From Corallococcus sp. EGB (lineage in GTDB: Bacteria > Myxococcota > Myxococcia > Myxococcales > Myxococcaceae), in assembly GCF_019968905.1 (NCBI RefSeq), contig NZ_CP079946.1:1302001-1366000 (forward strand): DNA of 64,000 nucleotides. Reading direction: 5' to 3'. The notes under the pieces are model-generated. The model had not been told where the DNA came from. It saw only the letters and a list, made by a program, of their open reading frames with translations, and made no database searches. The position numbers and the translations under genes are program-made. Positions 8,321-18,250 of the stretch are shown here, one piece after another (the first letter of the stretch is position 1; every line of letters begins with the position of its first letter).

Positions 8321-9520
8321 TCAGGGCTTCACGGTGGTGACGAACACCGCCTTGCCGCCCTCCACCTTCATCACCACGGCCTGCTTCACCGCGTCCCGGT
8401 TGGCGTCCAGGTTGATGGTGCCCGCCACGCCCGGGAAGTCCTTCGTGGCCGCGATGGCGTCGCGCAGCGCGGGGCCGGACGTATCCGGCGCGCGCCTCAT
8501 CGCGTCCACCAGCAGGCGCCCGGCGTCGTACGCCAGCACCGCCACGCTGTCCGGCACGCTGCCGTAGGCGGACTTGTACTTCGCGAGGAAGTTCTGCACG
8601 ACGGGGTCCGGGTTGTCCGGCGAGTAGTGGTTGGAGAAGTAGCTGCCCTCCAGCGCGGAGCCGCCCAACTCGTACAGCTTGTCGGAGTCCCAGCCGTCAC
8701 CGCCCAACAGCGGCACGCGCAGGCCCACCTCGCGCGCCTGCCGCGCGATGATGCCCACATCCGTGTAGTAGCCCGGGACGAACACCGCCTCCGGCTTCAT
8801 GTTCTTGATGGACGTGAGCTGCGCGCGGAAGTCCGTGTCGCCCTTGGAGTAGCTCTCGTTGCCGGCGATGGTGCCGCCGAACTCCTTGAACTTCTGGTTG
8901 AAGACGTCCGCCAGCCCCACGGAGAAGGCGCTCTTGTTGTCCGTGAGCACCGCCACCCTGGACACCTTCAGGTTCTCCCGCGCGAACTTCGCCATCACCA
9001 GGCCCTGGAACGGGTCGATGAAGCAGACGCGGAAGATGTAGTCGCCCTTCTTCGTCACCTCCGGGCTGGTGGAGGTGGGCGTGATCATGGGCACCTTCGC
9101 CGCCTGCGCCTTGTCCGCCATGGCCATGGACACGGACGACGCGGCCTCGCCGAGCAGCGCCACCACCTTGTCCTGGGCGATGAGCCGCGTGGCGGCCTGG
9201 GCGCCTTCCTCCGGCCGGCCCTGGCTGTCGTAGACGCGCACCACCAGCTTCTGGCCGCGCACGCCGCCCGCGGCGTTGGCCTCCTGCAGCGCCAGGTCGA
9301 TGCCGTTGCGCGCGGAGATGCCGAAGGTGGCCTCGGAGCCGGTGAGGCTGCCCACCTCGCCAATGAGGATGCTGCCCTCCGGCGGAGGCCCCGGAGGCGC
9401 GGCGGTGGCGCCGCCCTCTTGCGTGGCGGGCGCGGGCGCGGGGGCCGGGGCGGACTTCTTCTCACAGCCCGCCAGGGCCATGGCCAGCGCGGTGAGCAGG
9501 AGGGGGAGGGAACGGCGCAT
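8321..9520 (-). CDS. branched-chain amino-acid-type ABC substrate-binding lipoprotein
   Basis: A 399-residue protein with GAGGAG ahead of the ATG. The signal peptide with lipobox (MALAGCEKK) is followed by a Pro/Ala linker and a periplasmic-binding-protein fold of the LivK/Leu-Ile-Val type. Visible family motifs are ILIGEVGSLTGSEATFG near the start, GIDLALQEANAAGG, the VALLGEAASSVSMAMADKA segment that lines the ligand pocket, and VPMITPTSTSPEV. These proteins deliver branched-chain amino acids, amides or aromatic acids to LivHMGF-type ABC transporters. No permease or ATPase gene lies next to it, so the ligand cannot be inferred. It is convergent with the pilin operon and divergent from the suf operon. 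Confidence 0.85.
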   Translation of the reverse strand: MRRSLPLLLTALAMALAGCEKKSAPAPAPAPATQEGGATAAPPGPPPEGSILIGEVGSLTGSEATFGISARNGIDLALQEANAAGGVRGQKLVVRVYDSQGRPEEGAQAATRLIAQDKVVALLGEAASSVSMAMADKAQAAKVPMITPTSTSPEVTKKGDYIFRVCFIDPFQGLVMAKFARENLKVSRVAVLTDNKSAFSVGLADVFNQKFKEFGGTIAGNESYSKGDTDFRAQLTSIKNMKPEAVFVPGYYTDVGIIARQAREVGLRVPLLGGDGWDSDKLYELGGSALEGSYFSNHYSPDNPDPVVQNFLAKYKSAYGSVPDSVAVLAYDAGRLLVDAMRRAPDTSGPALRDAIAATKDFPGVAGTINLDANRDAVKQAVVMKVEGGKAVFVTTVKP

Positions 9521-9639
9521 CGGTGAGGCTCCTCGGAGGGCAGGCGGGTACGGAAAGAGGACCGCTCCACCCTAGCTTGCCCGGCGGAGTGCGGCGAACC
9601 CGCACCCGACGTAACGGGCGGGGGAGCGCTTTGGATTTG

Positions 9640-9664
9640 AATGTGGACTGAAGAGGTCCACATT
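9640..9664 (+). promoter_or_regulatory. 25-bp inverted repeat, predicted operator of the suf operon
   Basis: Perfect 9-bp arms (AATGTGGAC and GTCCACATT) flank a 7-base spacer. The GAC-N7-GTC core and 25-bp total length are exactly the geometry of the IscR type-1 site. The arms themselves are not the E. coli consensus. It lies 57 bases before the Rrf2 regulator gene, in an A/T-richer patch that could hold the promoter (TACATA at 9664-9669 as a possible -10). Binding by the gene product at 9721 is inferred. Confidence 0.6.
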
Positions 9665-9720
9665 ACATAAGAGGCCGTCGCGGGCATCGGGCCCGTGACA
9701 GCCACAGGAGACACCCCTTC

Positions 9721-10218
9721 ATGCTCCGGATGAGCAAGATGACCGACTACGGCATCGTGCTGATGGCCGAGCTGGCGCGCGCGGACGGGGAGACCCGCAC
9801 CACGCGAGAGCTGGCGGCGCGCACGCGTGTCCCGCTTCCGTCCGCGAGCAAGGTCCTGAAGGGCCTGCTGCAGGCGGGGCTGGTGGTCTCGCACCGCGGG
9901 GCGAGCGGCGGCTACGGCCTGTCCCGCCAAGCGGAGGCCATCTCGCTGGCGGAGCTGGTGACGGCGCTGGAGGGGCCGGTGTCCCTCACGGAGTGCGGCC
10001 AGCACCAGGGCTCGCCCGCGGGCCCCTGTGAGTTGGAATCCGTGTGCCAGGTGCGCAGCCACTGGCGCCTCATCAATCAAGCCATCCAGGAAGCGCTGGG
10101 GAAGCTGACGCTCGCGGACCTGCGCGCGCCCGCGCCCCGCATGCCGGAGCGGCTGGTGGGCCTGGGCCTGCCGGCGTCCGTCGGCGCTCCTTCTTCCGCT
10201 ACGGGAGTCCGTTCATGA
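9721..10218 (+). CDS. Rrf2-family SUF-system regulator
   Basis: A 165-residue winged-helix regulator and the first gene of the suf operon. The N-terminal [19 protein letters not shown] and the recognition region ([25 protein letters not shown]) match Rrf2 proteins, close to the SUF-system regulator type known from Xanthomonas. Three cysteines at 92, 103 and 109 and His114 sit where IscR carries C92, C98, C104 and H107. They probably bind a [2Fe-2S] cluster that reports cellular Fe-S status. The C92-C103 gap is longer than in IscR. It overlaps sufB by ATGA, so the regulator and its target are translated together. Autoregulation through the site at 9640-9664 is inferred. Confidence 0.88.
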   Translation: MLRMSKMTDYGIVLMAELARADGETRTTRELAARTRVPLPSASKVLKGLLQAGLVVSHRGASGGYGLSRQAEAISLAELVTALEGPVSLTECGQHQGSPAGPCELESVCQVRSHWRLINQAIQEALGKLTLADLRAPAPRMPERLVGLGLPASVGAPSSATGVRS

Positions 10219-11653
10219 GCAGCACCGAAACCATCCAGGAGCTCACCCGCAGGGGCTACCAGGCGGGCTTCGTCACCCAGGTGGAGGCGGACACGCTGCC
10301 GCCCGGGCTGGACGAGGACGTCATCCGCGTCCTGTCCGCGAAGAAGCACGAGCCGGCCTTCATGCTGGAGTGGCGCCTGAAGGCGTACCGCCACTGGCTC
10401 ACCCTGAAGGAGCCCTCGTGGCAGGCGGTGAAGTACAACCCCATCGACTACCAGGCCATCCGCTACTACTCGGCGCCCAAGCAGAAGCCGAAGAAGGACA
10501 GCCTGGCGGAGGTGGATCCCGAAATCCTCCGCACCTACGAGAAGCTGGGCATCCCGCTGGAGGAGCAGAAGCGCCTTCAGAACGTGGCGGTGGACGCGGT
10601 GTTCGACTCCGTGTCGGTGGCCACCACGTTCCGGGAGAAGCTCTACAAGGCGGGCGTCATCTTCTGCTCGTTCTCCGAGGCGGTGCGCGAGCACCCGGAG
10701 CTGGTGGAGCGCTACCTGGGCACGGTGGTGCCCTTCTCCGACAACTTCTTCGCGGCGCTCAACTCCGCGGTCTTCAGCGACGGCTCGTTCTGCTACGTGC
10801 CCAAGGGCGTGAAGTGCCCCATGGAGCTGTCCACGTACTTCCGCATCAACGCGGCGGACACGGGCCAGTTCGAGCGCACGCTGCTCGTCGCGGACGAGGG
10901 CGCCTCCGTGAGCTACCTGGAGGGCTGCACCGCGCCCATGCGCGACACCAACCAGCTGCACGCGGCGGTGGTGGAGCTGGTGGCGCTGGACGGCGCGTCC
11001 ATCAAGTACAGCACGGTGCAGAACTGGTACCCGGGTGACGCGGAAGGCCGGGGCGGCATCTACAACTTCGTCACCAAGCGCGGCATCGCGCACAAGGGCT
11101 CCAAGATTTCGTGGACCCAGGTGGAGACGGGCTCGGCGATTACCTGGAAGTACCCCAGCGTCATCCTCAAGGGGGATGACTCGGTGGGCGAGTTCTACTC
11201 GGTGGCGCTCACCAACCACCGGCAGCAGGCGGACACGGGCACGAAGATGGTGCACATCGGGAAGAACACCCGGTCCACCATCGTGTCCAAGGGCATCTCC
11301 GCGGGCCGCGGGCAGAACACGTACCGGGGCCAGGTGAAGATGCTCAAGAGCGCCGCGAACGCACGCAACTACACGCAGTGCGATTCGCTGCTCCTGGGCG
11401 ACGAGTGCGGCGCCCACACGCTGCCGTACATCGAGGTGAAGAACGCGACCGCGCAGGTGGAGCACGAAGCGTCCACGTCGAAGATTGGCGAGGACCAGCT
11501 CTTCTACTGCCGGCAACGCGGCATCTCCCAGGAGGACGCGGTGTCAATGATTGTCAACGGCTTCTGCCGGCAGGTCTTCAAGGAGCTGCCCATGGAGTTC
11601 GCCGTGGAGGCGCAGAAGCTGCTGGGCGTGAGCCTGGAAGGGAGCGTGGGGTG

Positions 11654-11654
<1 letters not shown>
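10215..11654 (+). CDS. sufB: Fe-S cluster assembly scaffold protein SufB
   Basis: A 479-residue protein, the usual length for SufB (about 470-495). Start ATG 10215 ([14 protein letters not shown]) overlaps the regulator stop. Typical blocks are [43 protein letters not shown] and the C-terminal core [23 protein letters not shown]. That core includes the conserved Cys involved in cluster assembly at the SufB-SufD interface. SufB forms the SufBC2D scaffold in the cytosol, on which persulfide sulfur and iron are joined. It overlaps sufC by one base (TGATG), consistent with balanced subunit synthesis. Confidence 0.97.
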
Positions 11655-12432
<778 letters not shown>

Positions 12433-12436
<4 letters not shown>

Positions 12437-13739
12437 GCCTCTCGCACTACGTGGACGTGGCCCGGGCCTTCCAGGCGCGGGCGGATGTCCCCGCGTGGCT
12501 CCAGGCGCTGCGCGAGGAGGGCCTGAGCCGGTTCCAGGCGCGCGGCCTGCCCACGTCCAAGGACGAGGAGTGGAAGTACACGCCCGTCTCCACGCTGTCG
12601 TCGCATCCGTTCCAGCCCATGCGGGACGTGTCCGCGGGCGAGGACGTGGCGCGGGCGGTGGAGCGGCTGGCGCTGCCCGGCCCCCGGCTCGTGTTCGTGG
12701 ACGGGCGGTTCGTGCCGGCGCTGTCGGTGCTCGCGGGCCTGCCGCGCGGCGTGGTGCTCAAGCCGCTGTCGCAGGCGCTGCGCGAGGACGGGGCGCTGCT
12801 CCAGGAGACGCTGGGCCGGACCTCACGGCCTTCGGCGCATGCCTTCACGTCGCTCAACGCGGCCCTGCTGGAAGAGGGCGCCCTGCTCACGCTCGCGCCC
12901 CGGGCGCTGAGCGAGGTGCCGGTGCAGCTGCTGTTCCTCGCGCGTGGCGGCGACGGGCCGGTGCTGGCCAGCCCGCGCGTCGTCGTGGTGGCGGGCGAGG
13001 GCAGCGAGGCGACGCTGGTGGAGACGTACGCGGGCCTGGGCACGGGCGCGACGTTCACCAACGCGGTGACGGAGGTGTCGCTGGGGGACAACGCCAGCCT
13101 GCGCCACTTCAAGCTCCAGGCGGAGGGCGACGCCGCGCTGCACCTGGGCGGGCTGTATTCGCGGCAGGGGCGCGACAGCCGCTTCCAGTCGCATGCGTTC
13201 TCCTTTGGCGGGCTGCTTTCGCGCAATGAAGTGCACGCGGCCTTCGCGGGCGAGGGCGGCGAGTGCGTGCTCAACGGCCTGTTCGTGGGCCGGGGCACGC
13301 AGCACCTGGACAACCGCACGGACCTGGACCACGCGGTGCCGCATTGCTCCAGCCGCGAGCTCTACAAGGGCGTGCTGGACGACCGCGCGCGCGGCACGTT
13401 CCACGGGAAGATCCGCGTGCGCGAGGACGCGCAGAAGACGGACGCCAGCCAGCAGAGCCGCAACCTGCTGCTCTCCGAGGGCGCGCAGGTGGATGCCCGG
13501 CCGCAGCTGGAGATTCTCGCGGACGACGTGAAGTGCGCCCACGGCACGGCGGTGGGCCGGTTGGATGACAACGCGCTGTTCTACCTGCGCTCGCGCGGCA
13601 TCCCGAAGGGGGCGGCGGAGCGCATGCTGACGCAGGCCTTCGCGAGCGAGCTGGTGCGCGCGGTGCCGGAGGGGCCGGTGCGCGCGCGGGTGGAGCAGTT
13701 GCTCGCGGAAAAGCTGCCGGGTTCGGCGGAGGTGATGGG

Positions 13740-13743
<4 letters not shown>
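12433..13743 (+). CDS. sufD: Fe-S cluster assembly protein SufD
   Basis: A 436-residue protein starting at GTG 12433 (GTGA overlap with sufC). Family features are the early SKDEEWKYT block, the beta-helix core, and the C-terminal DDVKCAHGTAVGRLDDNALFYLRSRGI, which contains the conserved His needed in SufD for iron binding at the SufB interface. SufD is the SufB paralogue that completes the SufBC2D scaffold. The order B-C-D, followed by S and U, is that of SufU-type operons. It overlaps sufS by ATGA. Confidence 0.95.
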
Positions 13744-14965
<1,222 letters not shown>

Positions 14966-14969
<4 letters not shown>

Positions 14970-15418
14970 GCTCGGACCTCAAGGACCTGTATCAGGAGGT
15001 GGTGCTGGAGCACTCCAAGCGCCCGCGCAACTTCCGGGTGGTGGAGGGCGCCACCTGCGCGGCGGAGGGCTACAACCCGCTGTGCGGCGACCAGCTCTCC
15101 GTGACGCTCAAGCTGGAGGACGGCGTCATCCGCGACATCGGCTTCCAGGGCCAGGGGTGCGCCATCTCCAAGGCGTCCGCGTCGCTGATGACGGGCGCGG
15201 TGAAGGACAAGACCCGGGAAGAGGCGCAGGCCCTCTTCGAGCGCGTGCACGCGCTGGTGACCGAAGGGCCGGACAACGTGGACGTGGAGTCGCTGGGCAA
15301 GCTCGCGGTGCTGTCGGGCGTGAGCGAGTTCCCGGCCCGGGTGAAGTGCGCGAGCCTGGCGTGGCACACGCTGAACGCGGCGCTGGACGGCCGCACCACG
15401 TCGGTGTCGACGGAGTAG
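14966..15418 (+). CDS. sufU: zinc-dependent sulfurtransferase SufU
   Basis: A 150-residue protein with GTG start 14966 (GTGA overlap with sufS). The conserved ligands are C40 and D42 in NPLCGDQ, C65 in GQGCAISKAS and C128 in VKCASLAW. They coincide almost exactly with C41, D43, C66 and C128 of Bacillus subtilis SufU, which bind zinc and accept sulfur from SufS by ligand exchange. SufU is thus the sulfur shuttle here rather than a scaffold. The GQGC insert distinguishes it from IscU. Confidence 0.95.
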
Positions 15419-15427
15419 GGAGGCGAC

Positions 15428-15979
15428 ATGCGAGGCGCGATGACGGTCATCGAGCGCGACGTGGACGCGATGCTCATCCCCAGCGGGGACAAGGTGTTGC
15501 TGCCGGCGGGCTCGGAGTTGACGGTGGTGCAGACGCTGGGCGGCAACGTCACGGTGCAGGATCCGTACGGCCAGCTCTTCCGCATCGACGAGAAGAACGC
15601 GGACGTGCTGGGCGAGGAGTACGCCGCCAAGGCGAAGACTCCCGATGAGAGCGTCACACCCGGTGAGTTCCACGAGGAGCAGGTCTGGGAGCAGCTCCGC
15701 ACGGTCTACGACCCGGAGATCCCGGTGAACATCGTGGAGCTGGGGCTCGTGTACACGTGCAAGGCGACGCCGCTGGACGAGGGCGGGCAGCGCGTGGACA
15801 TCGAGATGACGCTGACCGCGCCCGGCTGCGGCATGGGGCAGGTGCTGGTGGAGGACGTGCGCTCCAAGGTGTCCGCGCTGCCCGGCGTGAAGGAGGCCCA
15901 CGTGGAGCTGGTGTGGGAACCGCAGTGGGACCAGAGCCGCATGTCGGACGTGGCGCGGCTCCAGTTGGGTTGGATGTGA
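15428..15979 (+). CDS. sufT: SufT-type Fe-S assembly protein (DUF59/MIP18)
   Basis: A 183-residue protein nine bases after sufU, with GGGAGG upstream of ATG 15428 (an alternative ATG at 15440 is possible). The C-terminal half is a DUF59 domain with DPEIPVNIVELGLVY and the PGCGMGQVLVEDV loop, whose Cys is conserved in SufT and other DUF59 proteins. The N-terminal 80 residues are the extra domain typical of SufT, with a beta-rich GDKVLLPAGSELTVV segment. SufT is an auxiliary Fe-S maturation factor, important at high Fe-S demand. It is the last gene; a hairpin spanning its stop codon follows. Confidence 0.9.
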   Translation: MRGAMTVIERDVDAMLIPSGDKVLLPAGSELTVVQTLGGNVTVQDPYGQLFRIDEKNADVLGEEYAAKAKTPDESVTPGEFHEEQVWEQLRTVYDPEIPVNIVELGLVYTCKATPLDEGGQRVDIEMTLTAPGCGMGQVLVEDVRSKVSALPGVKEAHVELVWEPQWDQSRMSDVARLQLGWM

Positions 15980-16011
15980 CGTCTCCGGGCTGCTTCGGGC
16001 CCTGAGGCGTC
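15978..16011. terminator. bidirectional hairpin between sufT and the DJ-1 gene
   Basis: GACGTCTCCGGG pairs with CCCTGAGGCGTC (one wobble, one mismatch) around a 10-base loop. It overlaps the stop codons of both convergent genes. There is no clear T run on either side, so its strength is uncertain. Confidence 0.45.
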
Positions 16012-16675
16012 AGGCCAGGGCCTTGCGCCCCCGTGCGACCAGGCCCAGCGTGGCCGCGGCGGCGAGCCCGCCCGCGAGCCATCGGGGCCAGCGCGGCGCG
16101 GCTTCCGTGGGAGCGCGGCGGGCGATGGCGGGGGACATGCGCTCCGCGAAGAGCTCCACCATCGCGTGCTCGAAGGCGAGCAGGTCGTGCGGCCCCCGGC
16201 TGGACACCCAGTTGCCGTCGCGCACCACGGGCTCGTCCGTCCAGTGCGCGCCCGCGTTCTCCAGGTCGTTGCGGATGCCCGGCCAGGACGTCAGGTGCCG
16301 GCCCTCCAGCAGGCCCGCCGACGCGAGCAGCCACGGCCCGTGACAGATGACCGCGATGGGCTGGTCCAACAGGTCCGCGTCCTTCACGAAGTCCAGCGCC
16401 AGGGCGCTCTGCCGGAGGAAGTCGGGGTTCATGAAGCCGCCGGGCAGGAGCAGCGCGTCGAAGTCCGCGGCCTTCACGTCGCGCAGCGTGGCGTCCACGC
16501 GCACCTTGCGGCCGGGCACCAGCAGGTTCATGCCCCGGATGCGGCCCTTGTGGAGGGAGACGATGGTGACGTACGCCCCCTCGCGCTCCAGGCGCTTCAC
16601 GGGCCGCGTCAGCTCCACCTGCTCGAAGCCATCCGCCGCCAGCACCGCCACCCGCATCCCCTTCAGCCTCTTCAT
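16010..16675 (-). CDS. DJ-1/PfpI-family protein with C-terminal membrane anchor
   Basis: A 221-residue protein; ATG 16675 has GGAGGA at seven bases. Residues 1-175 form the DJ-1/PfpI glutamine-amidotransferase-like fold. A Glu lies early (AADGFEQVEL) and the nucleophile-elbow Cys in VICHGPWLLASAG. The family includes PfpI-type proteins described as deglycases or proteases and stress proteins, and the exact activity is disputed. Unusually, a C-terminal hydrophobic helix (WLAGGLAAAATLGLVARG) follows a Pro/Arg-rich linker, suggesting tail anchoring in the membrane. It is convergent with the suf operon and divergent from the gene at 16897. Confidence 0.85.
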   Translation of the reverse strand: MKRLKGMRVAVLAADGFEQVELTRPVKRLEREGAYVTIVSLHKGRIRGMNLLVPGRKVRVDATLRDVKAADFDALLLPGGFMNPDFLRQSALALDFVKDADLLDQPIAVICHGPWLLASAGLLEGRHLTSWPGIRNDLENAGAHWTDEPVVRDGNWVSSRGPHDLLAFEHAMVELFAERMSPAIARRAPTEAAPRWPRWLAGGLAAAATLGLVARGRKALA

Positions 16676-16896
16676 CGCCACGTCCTCCCCGTGTCCATGG
16701 ATGTCCCCACGACCCGAAAAGAGACGGTGGACATGCCCCGCCGGGAGAGGAAGCGGGGGGCAGGCGGGCAGGCGGGCGCTCGGGGGGGCGCCGGGATGAG
16801 GTCCTCCGCTGGAGTGGTGCGGCGCGGCATGCGGCGGCGCTGGACGCCTCCGGAGAACGGCTCTACGACACAGGCCCTTTTCTGGAGGCGCACGGC

Positions 16897-18024
16897 ATGT
16901 CCCCCTCGTTCTCTCCCCGGATGCACCGCGGCCTGCTCGCGAGCACCGCGCTGCTGCTGGTCCCCCTGGGCTGCGCCACGTCATCGCAGGCGGGCGCCGC
17001 GCGTGACGAGGCGGCCCTGCGCACGGAGGCGCCGCCGCGCGTGAAGCCGAGGTGGGGGCTGGTCATCCACGGGGGCGCGGGCGTCATCTCGCGTGAGAAC
17101 CTGTCGCCCGAGCGCGAGGCCGCGATGCGCGCCGCGCTCACGGAGGCACTCCAGGCAGGGCACGCGGTGCTGGCGAAGGGGGGCCGCAGCCTGGACGCGG
17201 TGACGGCGGCCATCCGCGTGATGGAGGACTCGCCGTACTTCAACGCCGGCAAGGGCGCGGTGTTCAACCACGACGGCGTGAACGAACTGGACGCGGCGGT
17301 GATGGACGGCAAGACGCGCATGGCCGGCGCGGTGGCCGGCGTCCACCACATCCAGAATCCCATCGACCTGGCGCGGCTGGTGATGGAGAAGTCGCCGCAC
17401 GTGATGATGGTGGGCGACGGCGCGGAGGCCTTCGCGCGGTCGCAGGGCATGCCCCTGGTGGACGCGAAGTACTTCTACACGGAGGAGCGCTGGCAGGGCC
17501 TCCAGCGCGCGCTGGAGCAGGAGCGGGCGAAGGAGGCACCGCCCGCGCAGCCGCAGCCGCAGCCAGGCTCGTCGCTGACGCCGGGCGTGGATCCCATCAC
17601 CGGGGACCACAAGTTCGGCACGGTGGGCGCGGTGGCGTTGGACCAGGAGGGCAACCTCGCGGCGGGCACGTCCACGGGCGGCATGACCAACAAGCGCTTC
17701 GGCCGCGTGGGGGACTCGCCCATCATCGGCGCGGGCACCTACGCGGATGAGCGCTGCGCCGTGTCCGCCACGGGCCACGGCGAGTTCTTCATCCGCTACA
17801 CGGTGGCGCGCGACATCTGCGCCCGCGTCGAGTACCAGGACCTCCCGCTGCCTGAGGCCGCCAACTCCGTCGTCAACGACGTGCTGGTGAAGGCTGGCGG
17901 CGAGGGCGGCGTCATCGCCATGGACCGCCAGGGCCACGTGGCCATGCCCTTCAACTCCAGCGGCATGTACCGCGGCTACATCGGCGAGGACGGCACGCCC
18001 ACCGTCGCCATCTTCAAGCCCTAG
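16897..18024 (+). CDS. isoaspartyl peptidase/L-asparaginase lipoprotein (Ntn hydrolase)
   Basis: A 375-residue protein. The signal peptide ends in a lipobox (LLLVPLGCATSS). The plant-type asparaginase (T2 family) fold follows: GLVIHGGAGVI near the start, YFNAGKGAVFN, and the autocleavage site KFGTVGAVALD, where Thr becomes the N-terminal nucleophile. GGMTNKRFGRVGDSPIIGAGTYA carries the substrate-binding loop. Such enzymes cleave isoaspartyl dipeptides or asparagine. A Pro/Gln-rich insert before the cleavage site is the flexible linker removed in maturation. Lipid anchoring places it in the periplasm or outer membrane, where it may recycle damaged peptides. It stands alone; the following 226 bases hold no gene I can support. 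Confidence 0.92.
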   Translation: MSPSFSPRMHRGLLASTALLLVPLGCATSSQAGAARDEAALRTEAPPRVKPRWGLVIHGGAGVISRENLSPEREAAMRAALTEALQAGHAVLAKGGRSLDAVTAAIRVMEDSPYFNAGKGAVFNHDGVNELDAAVMDGKTRMAGAVAGVHHIQNPIDLARLVMEKSPHVMMVGDGAEAFARSQGMPLVDAKYFYTEERWQGLQRALEQERAKEAPPAQPQPQPGSSLTPGVDPITGDHKFGTVGAVALDQEGNLAAGTSTGGMTNKRFGRVGDSPIIGAGTYADERCAVSATGHGEFFIRYTVARDICARVEYQDLPLPEAANSVVNDVLVKAGGEGGVIAMDRQGHVAMPFNSSGMYRGYIGEDGTPTVAIFKP

Positions 18025-18250
18025 GCAGGCGGCCGAGCCCGGCGCGCGGGCCCCGCTGTCCCATGCCGAGAGAGAGCCATGGCCTCGCGCGCGTCCACGT
18101 GGCGAAGCTCGTGCTCAAGGACATGGTGGCGCGCAACGTGGGCCGCGGCCGCCACGGTGCTGCCGGCCCCGGTCTCCGCCGGGCAGCACCGCAAGCTGTC
18201 CGAGCCCGGCTCCGCGCACCACTGACGGGCGCGCGGAAGCGGTGCGCGGG

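Noticed and set aside
18063-18250. Possible short genes in the gap between the peptidase and the DUF3857 gene (frames starting 18063 and 18079)
   Set aside because: No ribosome site, no recognisable domain, and the longer frame runs antisense into the DUF3857 gene. At best decayed sequence.
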